DNA from: Hermodice carunculata
Lineage: Eukaryota; Annelida; Polychaeta; Eunicida; Amphinomidae
Length of the DNA stretch: 64,000 nt
Direction of reading: 5' to 3'
Assembly (NCBI GenBank): GCA_964020975.1
Contig: OZ026625.1
Coordinates: forward strand, 6,911,413 to 6,975,412
Under the pieces are notes generated by a model that saw only the letters and a program-made list of their open reading frames with translations, was not told the origin of the DNA and did not search any database. The position numbers were made by a program, and so were the translations under genes. How positions within the stretch are numbered: the stretch's first letter is position 1; the number at the start of each line of letters is the position of its first letter. Below, one piece after another: positions 51,658 through 63,895 of this stretch.

Positions 51658-51885
51658 AACCCTTTCAGTGCTATATTGGAAACTTGAGTCAACAACTTTC
51701 CGCGGTGTGTCTTTGGACCAATGTACTGGAAGCACATTGGAAGAGGCTGTTGACCTGCTGTGTTCCTTTTTACTTTGGTAACATGTGTGTGCTGGTACTT
51801 AAATCAAAGCTGGTTTTATGAGAAATGTGAATCTGGAATCACAGTACTTCAGATAAATATAAAGCAGCGCTTCCATTGTGACTTC
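51657..51885. mobile_element. piggyBac-like MITE, decayed
   Basis: Left end AACCCTTTCAGTGCTATA and right end AGCAGCGCTTCCATTG are diverged from the CCCTTAAAGTGCT ends. The interior shares GAGTCAACAACTTTCC with the copy at 2448. Flanking TTAA has decayed. Confidence 0.5.
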
Positions 51886-52750
51886 AGCGTAATGCTGATC
51901 AAGTATAAATCATCCGTGTGTTGCAGGTGATATTGTGCTCTAGTGCACATTTGCTACAGAAATGACAGGTGAGCATCAGAAAAAGATGGAAATAATGTTA
52001 CATATATATGCACATTGGCATAGTTTGTCCATGTACATTGAACATGGTCGAGCTCTTCAAAACTCGTGAAATGATGTTTTTTGGCACACCTTTGTATATG
52101 TGGAGCATACCTGTTTAAGATGGGAGAGCCATCACAGATTTTATACAATGTGAAGTTTAATATTTGATTGATGAATGAAATGTTCACTCGCGAAGTTCAG
52201 AAAGCAGTAAACCTTCTTGCTTTACTCCTTCCAGGCACATGTATTTGTGCAGAGGTATTTTGCACATAGCTGGATGCTCGAAAATTATATAGTCTTATAA
52301 CATCTAAATCCTTGTATTCTTTTCTCCTTTTTTTAAAAGAAATTATTTCATTTTCATTTTATCATTTTATTTTTCTTGTTTTGGGGTTTTTTTCTCATAT
52401 GAGAGACCACAATTTCGGTCACAATTTCAAAGTATAACTGTGACCTTGGTCCGTCTAAGCTGTGGAGGAATATGTCCCGTTTTTAGTTAAAATTGACACA
52501 AAGTAATGTTAAATTTGAGAAGTAGACGTAATTTGTTTATCAAGTGGCATTGCATTTTAGGACCACTTTGTGCTGGTCGACTAATGCAAAATAGCATCCA
52601 GGATTCCGTTCAAAGTTGTTGGGAATGTTCAGTATTTCTTAACAGAAAGGAAAAAAACACTGCCTGGCCCAGCAGTGATTTCCTTATTTGTAATGAATTT
52701 TAGGTCGGCTGAAGGATGTTTCTGGTTGCAAGATTTTTGCGTACGTCATA
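51886..52750. other. no gene recognised; 3' flank of the apple-AbfB gene
   Basis: Contains T-rich stretches (52320-52400). The 3' UTR and polyadenylation site of the gene at 52751-56711 should lie here on the minus strand; I did not find a decisive signal. Confidence 0.35.
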
Positions 52751-55236
52751 TCAAACCATTCGCCGAGAAAAACTCGCATCTTCTTTATACAAATTCGAGG
52801 AACTCTGTTTGTTTAATCTCATCACCCACCCCAAATGACGAAGGAAATAGTTCTTTTTGTTACTTGCTTCATACGCCGTGAACCCAGTGAACCACATGTC
52901 CTTGCGTATGTAGAAAGTGGCATCTTCCGAAAATTTCAAAGAATCTTGAGCGTCGGTGAAACTCTTCAGGTACAGGTCAGAACCGACAACTCGCAGAAAG
53001 TGACAAGGACTGGTCGCGGAACGGAACGATAACGTTCCCGCTTCTCCGGTCAATCCAGGTTCCATTGCTGTAAACGTATCGCCGCTTTGAGTTCGAATAC
53101 CGACCAGACCATCTGCCCGTACCTTTGTGAATGCTTGTGACGGATGGTTTTTCGCGTGCACTTTGAAATATTGCGACACTGCAAAAAGAATAAAAACAAA
53201 TGATTATTACAAACTTCAATCTAAATTATATACTATGCATTGTCGCTATTTTAAATATTTACAAGGAGTTGAATATACAAGAAACATATCTAGGCCTGAT
53301 CAAACACTAGCACCAGTCCTTTAAAATTTCAATATTGAGGTGGTTTTTTTTTTTTTGGTTTTTATTTTTTTTTTAGTTTTAGTTTTTCATTGGTTCTGTC
53401 TTTTCCTGATACGACCATCGACCATAAGTATTCATGATCACAACACGGCGAACATCTGCGCATGTGTGGTCGACCATCAGATTTGCGACGGTCTCTTGCC
53501 CGTTAGCCTTGTGTCGATCACAGGCCAAATGGGTACGCATGCTTGTTCACGCACATGAAAAAGATTTGCTATTTCAAGCAGAAAACCATCCCCTTTTCCA
53601 AATTCAATGACATTTTGGAGCAAAAATAACCCCCGTTTTGCCAGGAGAAAATGGGCACATAAACAAACAGCTCGGGATCACAGGCGCTCGTAACGTTCAG
53701 TCAGTCAAGCTTCCGTGCTAATATACGCGGTGGGGGGGGGGAGGGGAGTAGTGGATTAAGAGGGTGGGCCTGGAACATCTGTGCGTTCAATAACCCACAT
53801 AGGGCCATATCTGCAATAAAATATTGTGCATTCATCTGTGCAGTCAATTATTTGTGCTAATAAGATGGTGGCGGATGGGCCTAAAACCACAACGTCGTCA
53901 CATGGAGCTCCTATATAGAAAGGTATGAAACGAAGCTCACATCTGGACCACCACCCCGCTTCACGTTTGGCATGATTTCTCCGTTTCTGAACACACCGAC
54001 AAGCTGTAACTCACCAGTTTATTCCAAAACTATTTTCTACAGGTATATCACACAGATAATCCATTGAAATCAGCATATATCCACAGCAACACGCCTATAA
54101 TTGTCGAAAATGTCACACAAAATCCATTTCGGGCAAAAAGTCCGACATTTCAGCGCCAAATTCAAACGGGTATCTCATCCTGAATCGAGTTCGTTCCGTG
54201 ACATTAGCCGCATGACAACTGTTCCAAATGGTCAATCAGACCATATTCTTTGATCCACTGGCGTTTTCATCCTGTGTTCATTTCCACAAATCGTGAAACC
54301 CGACCAAACTTGATTCCGTCAGTGCCTCTCCCATTCATCCAAGTTGTTTTGCTGCCATAGTTTTGACCGGACACAGACTGGCAGCCCAGCAGCTCTCTGA
54401 TTGGCTGAAAGTCGGTGTAACCAATCAGAGAGCAGCTGGGCTACCAGTCTGTGTCCTGGCAAAAGTATGGCCGCTAAAACACTTCGATGCATTCGAGAAG
54501 CACTGGCGGAATAAAGCTTGGTCAGGTTTCATGATTTGTGGAAATGAAAACAGGATTAAAACGCCCGTGCATCAAAGAATACGGTTGGATCGACGGTTGA
54601 GAAGTGTTGTCATACGGCTAATGTCACGGAACGAACTCGATTCAGGATGAGATACCCGTTCGAATTTGGCGCTGAAATGTCGGACTTTTTGCCCGAAATG
54701 GATTTTGTGTGATATTTTCGACAATTGCTGTGGATATATGCTGATTTCAATGGATTATCTGTGTGATATACCTGTAGAAAATAGTTTTGGAATAAACTGG
54801 TGAGTTACAGCTTGTCGGTGTGTTCAGAAACGGAGAAATCATGCCAAACGTGAAGCGGGGTGGTGGTCCAGATGTGAGCTTCGTTTCATACCTTTCTATA
54901 TAGGAGCTCCATGTGACGACGTTGTGGTTTTAGGCCCATCCGCCACCATCTTATTAGCACAAATAATTGACTGCACAGATGAATACACAATATTTTATTG
55001 CAGATATGGCCCTATGTGGGTTATTGAACGCACAGATGTTCCAGGTCCACCCTCTTAATCCACTACCCCCCCCCCCCCCCGCGTATATTAGCACGGAAGC
55101 TTGACTGACTGAACGTTACGAGCGCCTGTGCTCGGGATAGCCAGTTGGATGCATACGTTCTGTGGACTGCAATCAGCGTCCTAAGCAGAAGCCTATTCAG
55201 TAATATAAGGGTGCTGTAATGTCACCGCCTTTCGTC

Positions 55237-55296
<60 letters not shown>

Positions 55297-56315
55297 TACA
55301 TACGTACATACGTACATACATACATACATACCGATAGATAAATAGATTTTTGCAGGTATCTTTACACAACTATATCTTGTTTTTATTTATTTTTTATTAT
55401 TTAATGCTTTTTGCAAACCGCGAATTTTTTTAATTCATTGCCCGTTCTCCGCGAAATCGTGAACGAATATAAGCCTACCCACTTTCCTTGGGAGTGATGG
55501 TACCGTAGCCCCATGCATATTCCACAACTAACGGATACATACCTTTTGTATTAGCTGCTAGGGTCACCAAGTGAGTTGACAGGGATTGATTACCGCTAGT
55601 CTGAAAACAAACAAATGGTTTTAAAAACTTAAAGAAACTGTGTATGCGTCCCGGAAGAAACCTTCACAGTTGTCGCTTAATTTTTGGAAATCAAACACAC
55701 CTTGAAGATATGTAATAGAAAAGGTATAAGAATCATTCAGGGTTTTTTTTTTTTTTTTTTTTGACATTAGCTTGGGCCTATACGTGGCCAGCAGAGTTAC
55801 GGGGATGGTTTAAAGTACATAACGCTTTTTCCTGATAGATATACAATGTTTGGTCTACAAAACCCTGGGTTTTGTGCATATTATTAAACAAAGTTTTAAA
55901 TAATAATGATATTCATTTTGTTATCTTGGGAAATTTAAAAAATCCATAACAAAACCCTGGGGTTTGCAAGCAAAACTCGGGGTATTGTTACAAAACTCAT
56001 TGACGTACAATACTCTGCTCTGGGTTTTGTCAGCGAAACCCAAGGTTTTGTGAATTATTGAACAGTAAAACTTCCATACATTGAAGCGCACATATTCATG
56101 CACATATTTGGTACATGTACATTAATTCAGCACGAAAGGCTTGACGATGGTAGAAGTGAAGAATGCTTGTCTTCCGTACATTGTAGCGCACATATTCATG
56201 CACATATTTGGTACATGTACATTAACTCAGCACGAAAGGCTTGAAGATCGTAGAAGTGAAGAATACATGACCGCCTTTAAATATGTTTTACGGAAAAGTT
56301 GTTTTATACTTTCTC

Positions 56316-56352
<37 letters not shown>

Positions 56353-56711
56353 GGAACGTAGCCCAAAGACCAGAAGCAACGTACCTTTTCAAATAAGCTA
56401 AGTCCAGGCGCTGCGCTATAAATACTGCAAGAGCTTGCTTGAACCAAAGTTGTGTACATCATACATTTTGTGCACTCACTGTCATGAATAAAGTACCCAC
56501 ATTCTGAACTTTGGCTACACGATGTAGCACAGTGTGTTTGCTCCTCAGCCGAAGTATTTTGAATAATTTGTCCTTTTAGCAGCATGTTTTTAGACAAATG
56601 GCGATATAAGATCCCAGGTGTTTCGTTGGTTGCCAACAGTGACACTGTGTGATGTCCTATTGTTAACAACAATAAAAGTGAAGTGAAATTCCGACTGTGA
56701 TTTACAAGCAT
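52751..56711 (-). CDS. secreted apple/PAN plus AbfB-domain protein
   Basis: Three exons in perfect phase: 56385-56711, 55543-55600 and 52751-53178, giving 270 residues. The start at 56711 is preferred over ATG 56747 because MLVNHSRN followed by [11 protein letters not shown] is a clean signal peptide. Residues about 35-105 form an apple/PAN-like module with six or more Cys ([34 protein letters not shown]). The last exon ([17 protein letters not shown] onward) ends in an AbfB-type beta-trefoil: [44 protein letters not shown] and NLYKEDASF, two F-LR...L...DATF repeats. AbfB modules bind arabinofuranosyl sugars in fungal enzymes; here no catalytic domain is present, so an extracellular sugar-binding role is inferred. 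No internal stop is seen. Intron 2 holds a giant palindromic transposon. Confidence 0.8.
53679..55130. mobile_element. 1.45-kb foldback (giant palindrome) transposon, exact 8-bp TSD
   Basis: Arms 53679-54404 and 54421-55130 are near-perfect inverted copies around a 16-nt loop (54405-54420). The ends read CACAGGCGCTCGTAACGTTC inward. The octamer CTCGGGAT immediately precedes the left end (53671-53678) and immediately follows the right end (55131-55138), proving insertion as a unit. 8-bp duplications are made by hAT, P, Merlin and Zisupton-type transposases; the ends do not settle which. A C/G run in each arm (53730-53746, 55066-55080), and a short patch where the arms disagree (about 54210-54250 against 54565-54610), are the main departures from symmetry. 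No protein is encoded. It sits in intron 2 of the apple-AbfB gene. Confidence 0.9.
55238..55292. repeat. (TA)n tract
   Basis: TA repeat followed by CATA/CGTA units, in intron 2 of the apple-AbfB gene. Confidence 0.9.
55855..56056. repeat. AAAACCC/GGGTTTT palindromic motif cluster
   Basis: The near-palindrome CAAAACCCTGGGTTTTG (55858) recurs in variants near 55952 (CAAAACCCTGGGGTTTG), 55976 (AAAACTCGGGGT) and 56020-56050 (TGGGTTTTGT ... GAAACCCAAGGTTTTG). Lies in intron 1 of the apple-AbfB gene. Confidence 0.6.
56071..56264. repeat. 100-bp tandem duplication
   Basis: Two units start CTTCCRTACATTG at 56071 and 56171 and share GCGCACATATTCATGCACAT and TTTGGTACATGTACATTAA, with few differences. 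They lie about 120 bp from the donor of the apple-AbfB first exon. Confidence 0.8.
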
Positions 56712-56747
56712 GACTCGATGTAAAAGAGAAAAGCACATATGCACCAT

Positions 56748-59479
56748 GCAAAGCTTGGTCTAAACTATCAAGAACGGGATAATTTCACCAGCAAAGCCAA
56801 GTGGTTCTCATTATTGACAATGTGAAAACTTAAACCTGCCAATCTATACATGAATGAATTCTGCGAAATGAAACAGGTGGTATTTGGTCACATACTTCGT
56901 AAATTATATAAGATTTATTTTCCAATACTGCCATGGGTCTCCTGTGGCATCCTGTTGTTTCGATGGCTTGGAACTATGCACCGTGGGATGTTTAAAATTT
57001 AATATCGCTCAATTTGGCGTATGTTGTTGTGATATGTATATTTTTCATAATTCACCTTGCGGCCCAAAATGCTTTAAGTGGGAGGAATGCTTCATTTTGT
57101 TTGGAATAAATGAGTATCCGTGCCAAGACATAGGCATCGACCAGAAACTGACCTTTGACCTGACCTTGAAGTGACCAGGCTTATATTTTCTTTATTTTCG
57201 TTACGGTATTGTATAAAATTCCCGGTCTTTGTAGCTCCGGGCCAATTAAAGGTATCTTAACTTGAACTAAAAATATCTTAAATTCAATTGAAGATAGCTA
57301 AAACACAATTCAAGATACCAATTAATCACAAGATATTTTGAAATGAATTTGGTATATCTTTATATGAATTTCGAAAAGGTGTTTGAAACATAGGGTCAGG
57401 CACATTATCAGAGTTATCTTTTCTGTAAGGCCCCATGCAGCAGAGAAAGAGTATCTAGTCAATTAAAGGGGATTCGATTATCCTGTGGCCAGTATATAGG
57501 CCGGGGGGGGATTGCTATCGCCGGCGTCTCTGTGTGAACCCGTGCGTTCGTCCGTCCGTGTGTCCCTTGTGCGCGATGTGAGGAGAACCAGATGTTGAAG
57601 TTGGGATCACGAAACTTTTTTAGTTGATCACCCTTTTTGAAGTTTACGTCACGTTCGAAGAACAATGACCTTGTCCCAATTTCAGGTCACCTGGGTCAAC
57701 AATCAACTTCCCCAAATTAGACAGTGTCATTATCATATCCAAACCATAGAGCTAACGAAACAAATCCAAGTCAATTCCGACCAAAGGCAATGTTCCTTGG
57801 TATGTATAGCTGAAACACATACATTTATAGTTTGTATTTACCCAAAAGAGACCAAAACGTAAGTGCAAAGGTTCATAGGGTCGAAAAAGCCTTATCTAGT
57901 TTTAACATGACAGAATGCAAAAAGTTTTGTTTGAAATTATAGGCCTACTTCAGTAAATTGGCTTGAACAGGTGCATCCTGCATGCACATACACGACCATA
58001 CAATTTATGAAAAGGGACCAAAATTTGCAGCACATCAGAGAATTTGTAAGCAGAGGTTCTTAACTTGTTGAAAAATTAATGTCAATAAAATTCAGTATTT
58101 AAAAAGGTACTACTTGCAACCACCATCTCAACAATGATCATCATCCATATAAGTCCACAAAGCGACACCAACACCAACATTAATCCATCAGAAAAGCCCT
58201 CTAGGCCTAAAGTGACCATCAATAAGATTCCAAACAACATGATTATACAATTCGATGTGTTTTAGGCATGTAAGTAAAGACATGATGTTGTTTGAAAGGA
58301 GATAAACTAAGAGTGTTTCAAAAAGAAAAGTGTTTGAATTTGCAAATATAATAAGTACATTGGTTCAAAGGTTAAACATCAGCCAGAACCAAGTGACATT
58401 AGGCCTCAAATCATTAAAACGTAGTTAAAAAATGCATTACAATAGTCAAAATTTATAAGGATAGCAGTCACATTTCAAGTTGGTTTCCAGAAGTATTTTT
58501 GAAAGGACATTTAAATGTTCAAGAAAGCAGCATAGAATCCCACAAGTCATCTAATAAGTCGATTATTATGATAATAATTTAGAATTCCAAAAATGTAGTA
58601 TGCCATTGTAAGTCATCTTTAAGTCAGCCAAGCATAATGTACATCTAACTCGTGGTTCTATAAAGTTCAAAAGATCAAATTGTAAAACAGTCCTAATTAT
58701 TGTAAAATTCTACTACCATTATCAGAAAAATTATTCGGTTTTATGAAAAGAAAGAAAGAGAGAGAGAGGGGGGGGATCATGTTGAAATTCCTAAAGGTAA
58801 CTGTAAGTATCACTGTTTTCCTGTAACAGTTTTAAATTTTTTCATTTATAATCAGACGTAGTTCAACTTGTCAGTCAGTTGATTTAGATGCTAATTATTT
58901 ATACAAGGAAGAGAGAGAGAGAGAGTACATTAAACACTTTGAGCCAACCTGACATGACTTTCACAATAACAAACTATATTCATCAGACAATTATGAAAAA
59001 CAACATCAGTTTCACTACACTTGGAACACTTACTGCACTGCAATATGTGCAGAAAATACCTGAATGTTGAAATTGTTACCAAATATATAAAAGTTCCATG
59101 AAAAGAGAAGCGGACAACAGTTTTCAATGATAGTGATGAGACCAAACCGAATAGCAGTTTAACCTTGTCAGATCCAGGATCATTTACGAAATAGTAAGAC
59201 ATGCTAGTGTTCATCGTCAGAAGGATCCATGACCAACAGTAATGAGATTTAAACGAATGAGAGTATTTTCTACCTGACTTGGAACAGGTTACCAACATAT
59301 TGGCAGTGGGTTAAACCAGTTTTACGAGATCCCAATCCTCCCACTTTGGAAAATACTCACATTCATTTAAAGTAGGCCTAAAACAAATTTAGCCCTTAAT
59401 TTTTAATGTACAGTTATAAAAGGTAATTACCTGACCTTAGTTCACAGACATCATCCAAACAATGACAGGACAATTAAGA
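56748..59479. other. intergenic; no gene recognised
   Basis: The upstream region of the apple-AbfB gene lies at the left edge. A GGGGGGGG run (57503) and a dispersed repeat (57500-57720) are present. Small AG-rich tracts occur near 58755 and 58910. Open frames up to 122 codons have no domain. Confidence 0.45.
57500..57720. repeat. dispersed repeat with GAGAACCAGAT and GGGTCAA words
   Basis: Carries GGAGAACCAGATG, AACTTTTTTAGTTGATCACC, TGACCTTGTCCCAATTTCAG and CACCTGGGTCAA. The stretch 61015-61260 is a relative (GAACCAGATAAGCTAGGACC, CAAAACTTTTACAGTTATTC, TTTCAAGGTCAGCAGGGTCAA in shorter pieces, GCGCACGACGGCAGGAGAAC). Confidence 0.5.
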
Positions 59480-60900
59480 ATTTTAAGTCAGACTACTATA
59501 TTTACCAAAATGTCAAAACCGTCAGCCAGATTCACTTCAAATTTGGTGGCAATGTGCCTTGCCTCTACCAAGTATGTTCAAATGGTCACACTCCAGTGAT
59601 TTTTTCAGGCAAATCTTTAAAAAACACTTCTCTGAAAGCGCTGATCCGATTGCTCAGATATCACACTCCCAGGGACTCCTAGATTTTAATTTGTTCACCA
59701 GGTGGCGCTGCGAGGTTTTTTTTTTGCAAATTTTTTATGTCTTTTTTTTTTTTTTTTTAGTGTAATTGCTATTTCCGACTCTTCCTCCAGAACCATCACT
59801 CATCTTACGCTGAAACTTGGTGGATATGTTCCTTGCGGAAGGGTCAAACAAAGCTGTTCACAAGGTGGCCATGCAGAAAATTTCTGATTTTTAACACTTT
59901 TTTTTTCAGTTCGGGTACTTATCGGCTAACTCACCTTTCCTATTGATTACTATGCAAGTGAACAGGCATTCTAATGCTAATTCACATTCTTACTTCTCCA
60001 AAAATGTCACCCAGATTGACTTTAAACTTGGTGGCAATGTACCTTGGGCGAGTCTCTACCAAACTTGTTCAAATGATCATGCTCCAGTGATTTTTTTTCT
60101 TTTTTGGAAGAAATCTTAGAAAATCTTCACTGAAACCGCTCACCCGATTGTTTTGATATCACACAGGAACACTTCTAGGGGGGTCTTAGTTCTTAATTTG
60201 TTCAACTATGTGAGTTGATGGGCATTCTATTGCTAATTCACATTTTCTTTTACTTTTTCTCTTGAAACACTCAGCCAGATTAACTTCAAACTTGGTGGCA
60301 ATGTATCTTGGGTGGGTCTTTACCAGGTTTATTCAAATGGACGTGCTCCATCGAAATTTGTTTTGTTTTTTTTTTTTTTCTTTTTGGGGGGTAAATCTTC
60401 AAAAATCTCGGAAACCACTCACCTGATTGCTTTTATATCACACAGGGACACTCCTATAGACTCTTAGATCTTAATTTGTTCACCAGGTGGCGCTACAATT
60501 TTGTTATCTTTGTAATTTTGTGTGTGTGTGTGTGTGTGTGTGTTTGCGGAAGGGTCAAACAAAGTTGTACACTGGGTAGAACTGCTCTGGATTGCTGAAT
60601 GTTAACGATTTTTTTTTTCAGTTCGGGTGCTTATCGGTACATGCACCTTTTCCATTTATTATTATGCAAGTCAATGGGCATTCTAATGCTAATTCACATT
60701 TTGGACTTCTTCAAAATTGTCTGCCAGATTGGCTCTAAACTTGGTGGTAAATAATGTACATTGGGTGGGTCTCTATCAGATTTTTTCAAATTGTCACGCT
60801 TAATTGATTTTTTTTTGTTTTTTATATGAAATTCTTTGTTCCTTTTTTCGGCAAATCTTAACATTGGAATGGTATATGTACCTGTCAGCTGAGCACGGGG
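59480..60900 (+). repeat. tandem CACCAGGTGGCGCT repeat array, forward sense
   Basis: Four diverged units contain GATTGACTTTAAACTTGGTGG, TGATATCACACAGG, CTTAATTTGTTCACCAGGTGG, AAGGGTCAAACAAAG, TTCGGGTACTTATCGG and GGCATTCTAATGCTAATTCA (pieces vary by unit). This is the same family as 34690-37260, in opposite orientation. A (TG)n tract (60521-60543) has expanded in one unit. Non-coding. Confidence 0.65.
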
Positions 60901-61014
60901 TGGTTACAGTTCTCTTGTTCTCTTTAATGTGTACATGATATCTAAAGAACTGGATAAGATAGTATCAAAAGACTTTTAATGTTAGTCACCCTTTTAAGAG
61001 TCTAGCTTAGGTTT

Positions 61015-61262
61015 GAAGGTCAGTGACCTTGACCTGATTTCAAGGTCAGCAGGGTCAATCCATCGGAAGAACCAGATAAGCTAGGACCACAAAACTTTTA
61101 CAGTTATTCTCCCTTTCGAGAGGTGAATTCAAGTTTGAAGGAGAATGACATTGACTCAATTTTAAGGTCATCCGGGTCAATTTACTTTGAAATTCTTGCG
61201 CACGACGGCAGGAGAACCAGATCCCTTTTGTACGCGGCCGAGGGGCGTTAGCGAACGTCATG
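61015..61262. repeat. relative of the 57500-57720 repeat
   Basis: Two GACCTTGACCTGA / GACATTGACTCAA segments, each ending GGGTCAAT, followed by GCGCACGACGGCAGGAGAAC. Non-coding. Confidence 0.45.
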
Positions 61263-62137
61263 TTAATGTGAAATATTGCTTGCTATTTGTTGGCTGCTCT
61301 TCACATTGCGTGAACAGTTTTGTAGACCTGCATTCCAGCGACCATTTATACATCCATATATCATAAAAAGGATAAATACTATGTCACTGATGCGTTCATG
61401 AAAGCATACTGCGACGAGTGAAATTTATAACTAAAAAAATTGGATTTCTTGTCAGCAAGTCAGCCTGTGTGCCAAGAAACGTCTTAAAGATTACCTGTTT
61501 AGTATTTATTTAGCTCCTGCAACAATAATTTTTTTATGAAATTGTTCAAGAGAGACATAAACAATTGAGTTGCACCCACACTTTTGACGCAAATACAATA
61601 GTTATATTTTCACCGTATGATGATCGTAGTGATGAATGAAGAATATTTAAAATTGTCGGTGAAACATTTCTTTAACATCCCAGATAAACCTCTTCTCTAA
61701 GGGCATTTTGTCTGAGGGCAGTATTAATGAATTGCCTGTGCACCATTCGATACACTGAGCATCAGATTAACCTCCAATTGTATATTGCTTCAAAAACGTT
61801 TTGTTCACACTTGGAGCATTGCATTTCCAAAGTATTTATTCTCTTTACTTTCAATCAGATGTGGCAGAGGTTCGAGCAAACCGCCGGTTCATGCCTCAAA
61901 AATAACGAACCGCGGTTCAGATTGATTAACCCTTATTTAATTGTAGTCACCAACAATCAGTTGGGGCGGAACAGTGTTACACGCATTGGTTATCCTGTGC
62001 TGAGACCATAATGTATTGTATAATGCCTTGAAGGGGCAATATTTAAAGAATTTAGAATACACATTCGCGGCCTTATTTGCCATGCGTATTTACAAAAAGG
62101 CGGTTACTTGTTACTTGGTCGATTATCCCTTCAGTCC
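61263..62137. other. no gene recognised
   Basis: No supported exon. Mixed AT-rich sequence leading into the LINE fragment. Confidence 0.4.
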
Positions 62138-62470
62138 TCAGGGCAAGGATCTTAAACGTCTTATAAACGTTGCCATGGTCGGTGCTTCAGCGATGTCTGA
62201 CAGTAGTTGGTTCCATGAATTGACGACTCGGTTGGAGAAAAAGCGTACATCAGAAGTGCACGTCCGTTTGAACAACTTTCTATGTCCTCTGTTACAAAAA
62301 TTACGATTTGGGAGCGAAAAAAATATGCAGGGGTCAAATTTATACAGACCATTGAGATATTTGCATGTCTCTACTAGATCCTGCTGTTCTCTTATCTCTT
62401 GTCCTGTGTTGAGTTGTATATAATTTACCCAGAGTCTCAAGCGCCTGGCCTGTGGGTCTCCCCCCCCCCC
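62138..62470 (-). mobile_element. LINE (CR1/Jockey-type) reverse-transcriptase 3' end
   Basis: The frame reads RRLRLWVNYIQLNTGQEIRE, QQDLVETCKYLNGLYKFDP, FFSLPNRNFCNRGHRKLF, KRTCTSDVRFFSNRVVNSWN and TMATFIRRLRSLP. The DLVETYKxLNG...FF...RGH..KL.K......FFSxRVVxxWN...FxxxLD pattern is the standard C-terminus of CR1/Jockey-like polyproteins. Upstream coding sequence is absent, so it is a typical 5'-truncated copy. A C-run (62461-62474) marks its truncated edge. Confidence 0.75.
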
Positions 62471-63895
62471 CCCGTGAATCAATATCTTTTTTATGCCAGG
62501 GACTCCACGCTGGAGTCCCGTATTCTCAATATTGGTCTAATCAGACTTTGATACAAAGTTATAATTTTTTTTCTATTAGCCCAGTTAAACAGCGCTTAAT
62601 TAAGCCGTACAAGTTCACCTCAGTACAAATTAAAAGATGCTAAACTATACCAGCACTCCTTGCGCACATTTTGGGATGAAAAGACTGGTGTCTGTGAAGA
62701 TGAAGCCAAAGAAAGCGTCCGTGCTTTGGAAATTTTCTGACTACCGAAAAAAAAAAATGCAACTGCAAGCTATACCAAAAAGAATATGTTTTCTCTGGTG
62801 GGACTGGGGACTGGGATTTTGCTTTTAAAAAAAACGCCAAGGATGCAGGGACATGTGAAATGCATATGAAAATGAATTTTTAGTGACAAATGAAACTTTT
62901 GGTTATGGAATTTTGTTCATGCTTTTCTAGTTTCTCGGATTGTCAATTCGAATTAGAATTGCACAAGTCCCTGGTGCATACATGTCCCTATTTTCCCATT
63001 CGACGTACCCACCTGGAAGTGTGATACATTTTCACCTCCACAACACTAACTGTAGTTTTATTTTGCAAGGAAATTTAATTTAAAATAAAATATGGGAGAC
63101 AGTCCAGTGAAACGTGAGCAAGTCTAGGTTCGAACCGGTTCATGGCTTGTGAACCGGTTCACTATTAATGAACCGATTCCCATCTCTGCTTTCAATTGCC
63201 TTGATAATTTTGTAAGAGTGTAATTGCATTTCCCAGTCTGCTGCACACTTGCACTTTCATAATTTCCAACATATGAAGACAGAGAACTTTTTGACATAAC
63301 CTTTGCTACAGGTATAGTCTAATAAGTAATATACGCATGTTACATATACATGCAACATACATGCATGGACTAAGAAAGGAGAAAAATGGAAAAAAAATCA
63401 TTATATCCCTTTGTGATTTTTACACATATTTATCGCTCTTTCCGCGTTTTTCTCTTTCTTTGTACATGTACGTGTGTTTTGCATACATGTCACAAGGTTT
63501 ATGTCAATACAGTTCTATATACAGAAATGTACTTCTGAGATTGATTAGGGACTATTGGTCATTATGTTGGGGGGAGGGCCAAAATCAATGCAAAATCTCC
63601 TGTCCGAATAAGGGTCAGAGTTCTGAACGACGTACAATTGGCTATTTTCAGACTTTGACAACTTCAATCCGTTAAAGAAAGTCCCCAACTGCTTACATTT
63701 TGCTCTTATTTTAAAGAAAACCTATATGGCTTTCACACACTTTTATACATTTTTTCTGATTTTCTGCCCAGCTGGACACCTTCTTAGGTCAGATAAACAG
63801 TGAAAAATTGTAACTCTTGCATTTAAATTCATTATTCAGACTTCTGTGAATTTAAAACGTACACGAATGGTAATATTACAGGTTTGACCAGCAGG
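62471..63895. other. no gene recognised
   Basis: AT-rich DNA with short T and A runs; the open frames of 60-112 codons have no recognisable domain. Confidence 0.4.

Noticed and set aside
54363-54650. 95-codon frame over the centre of the giant palindrome
   Set aside because: It spans the loop and both arms of a non-coding foldback element, with no domain.
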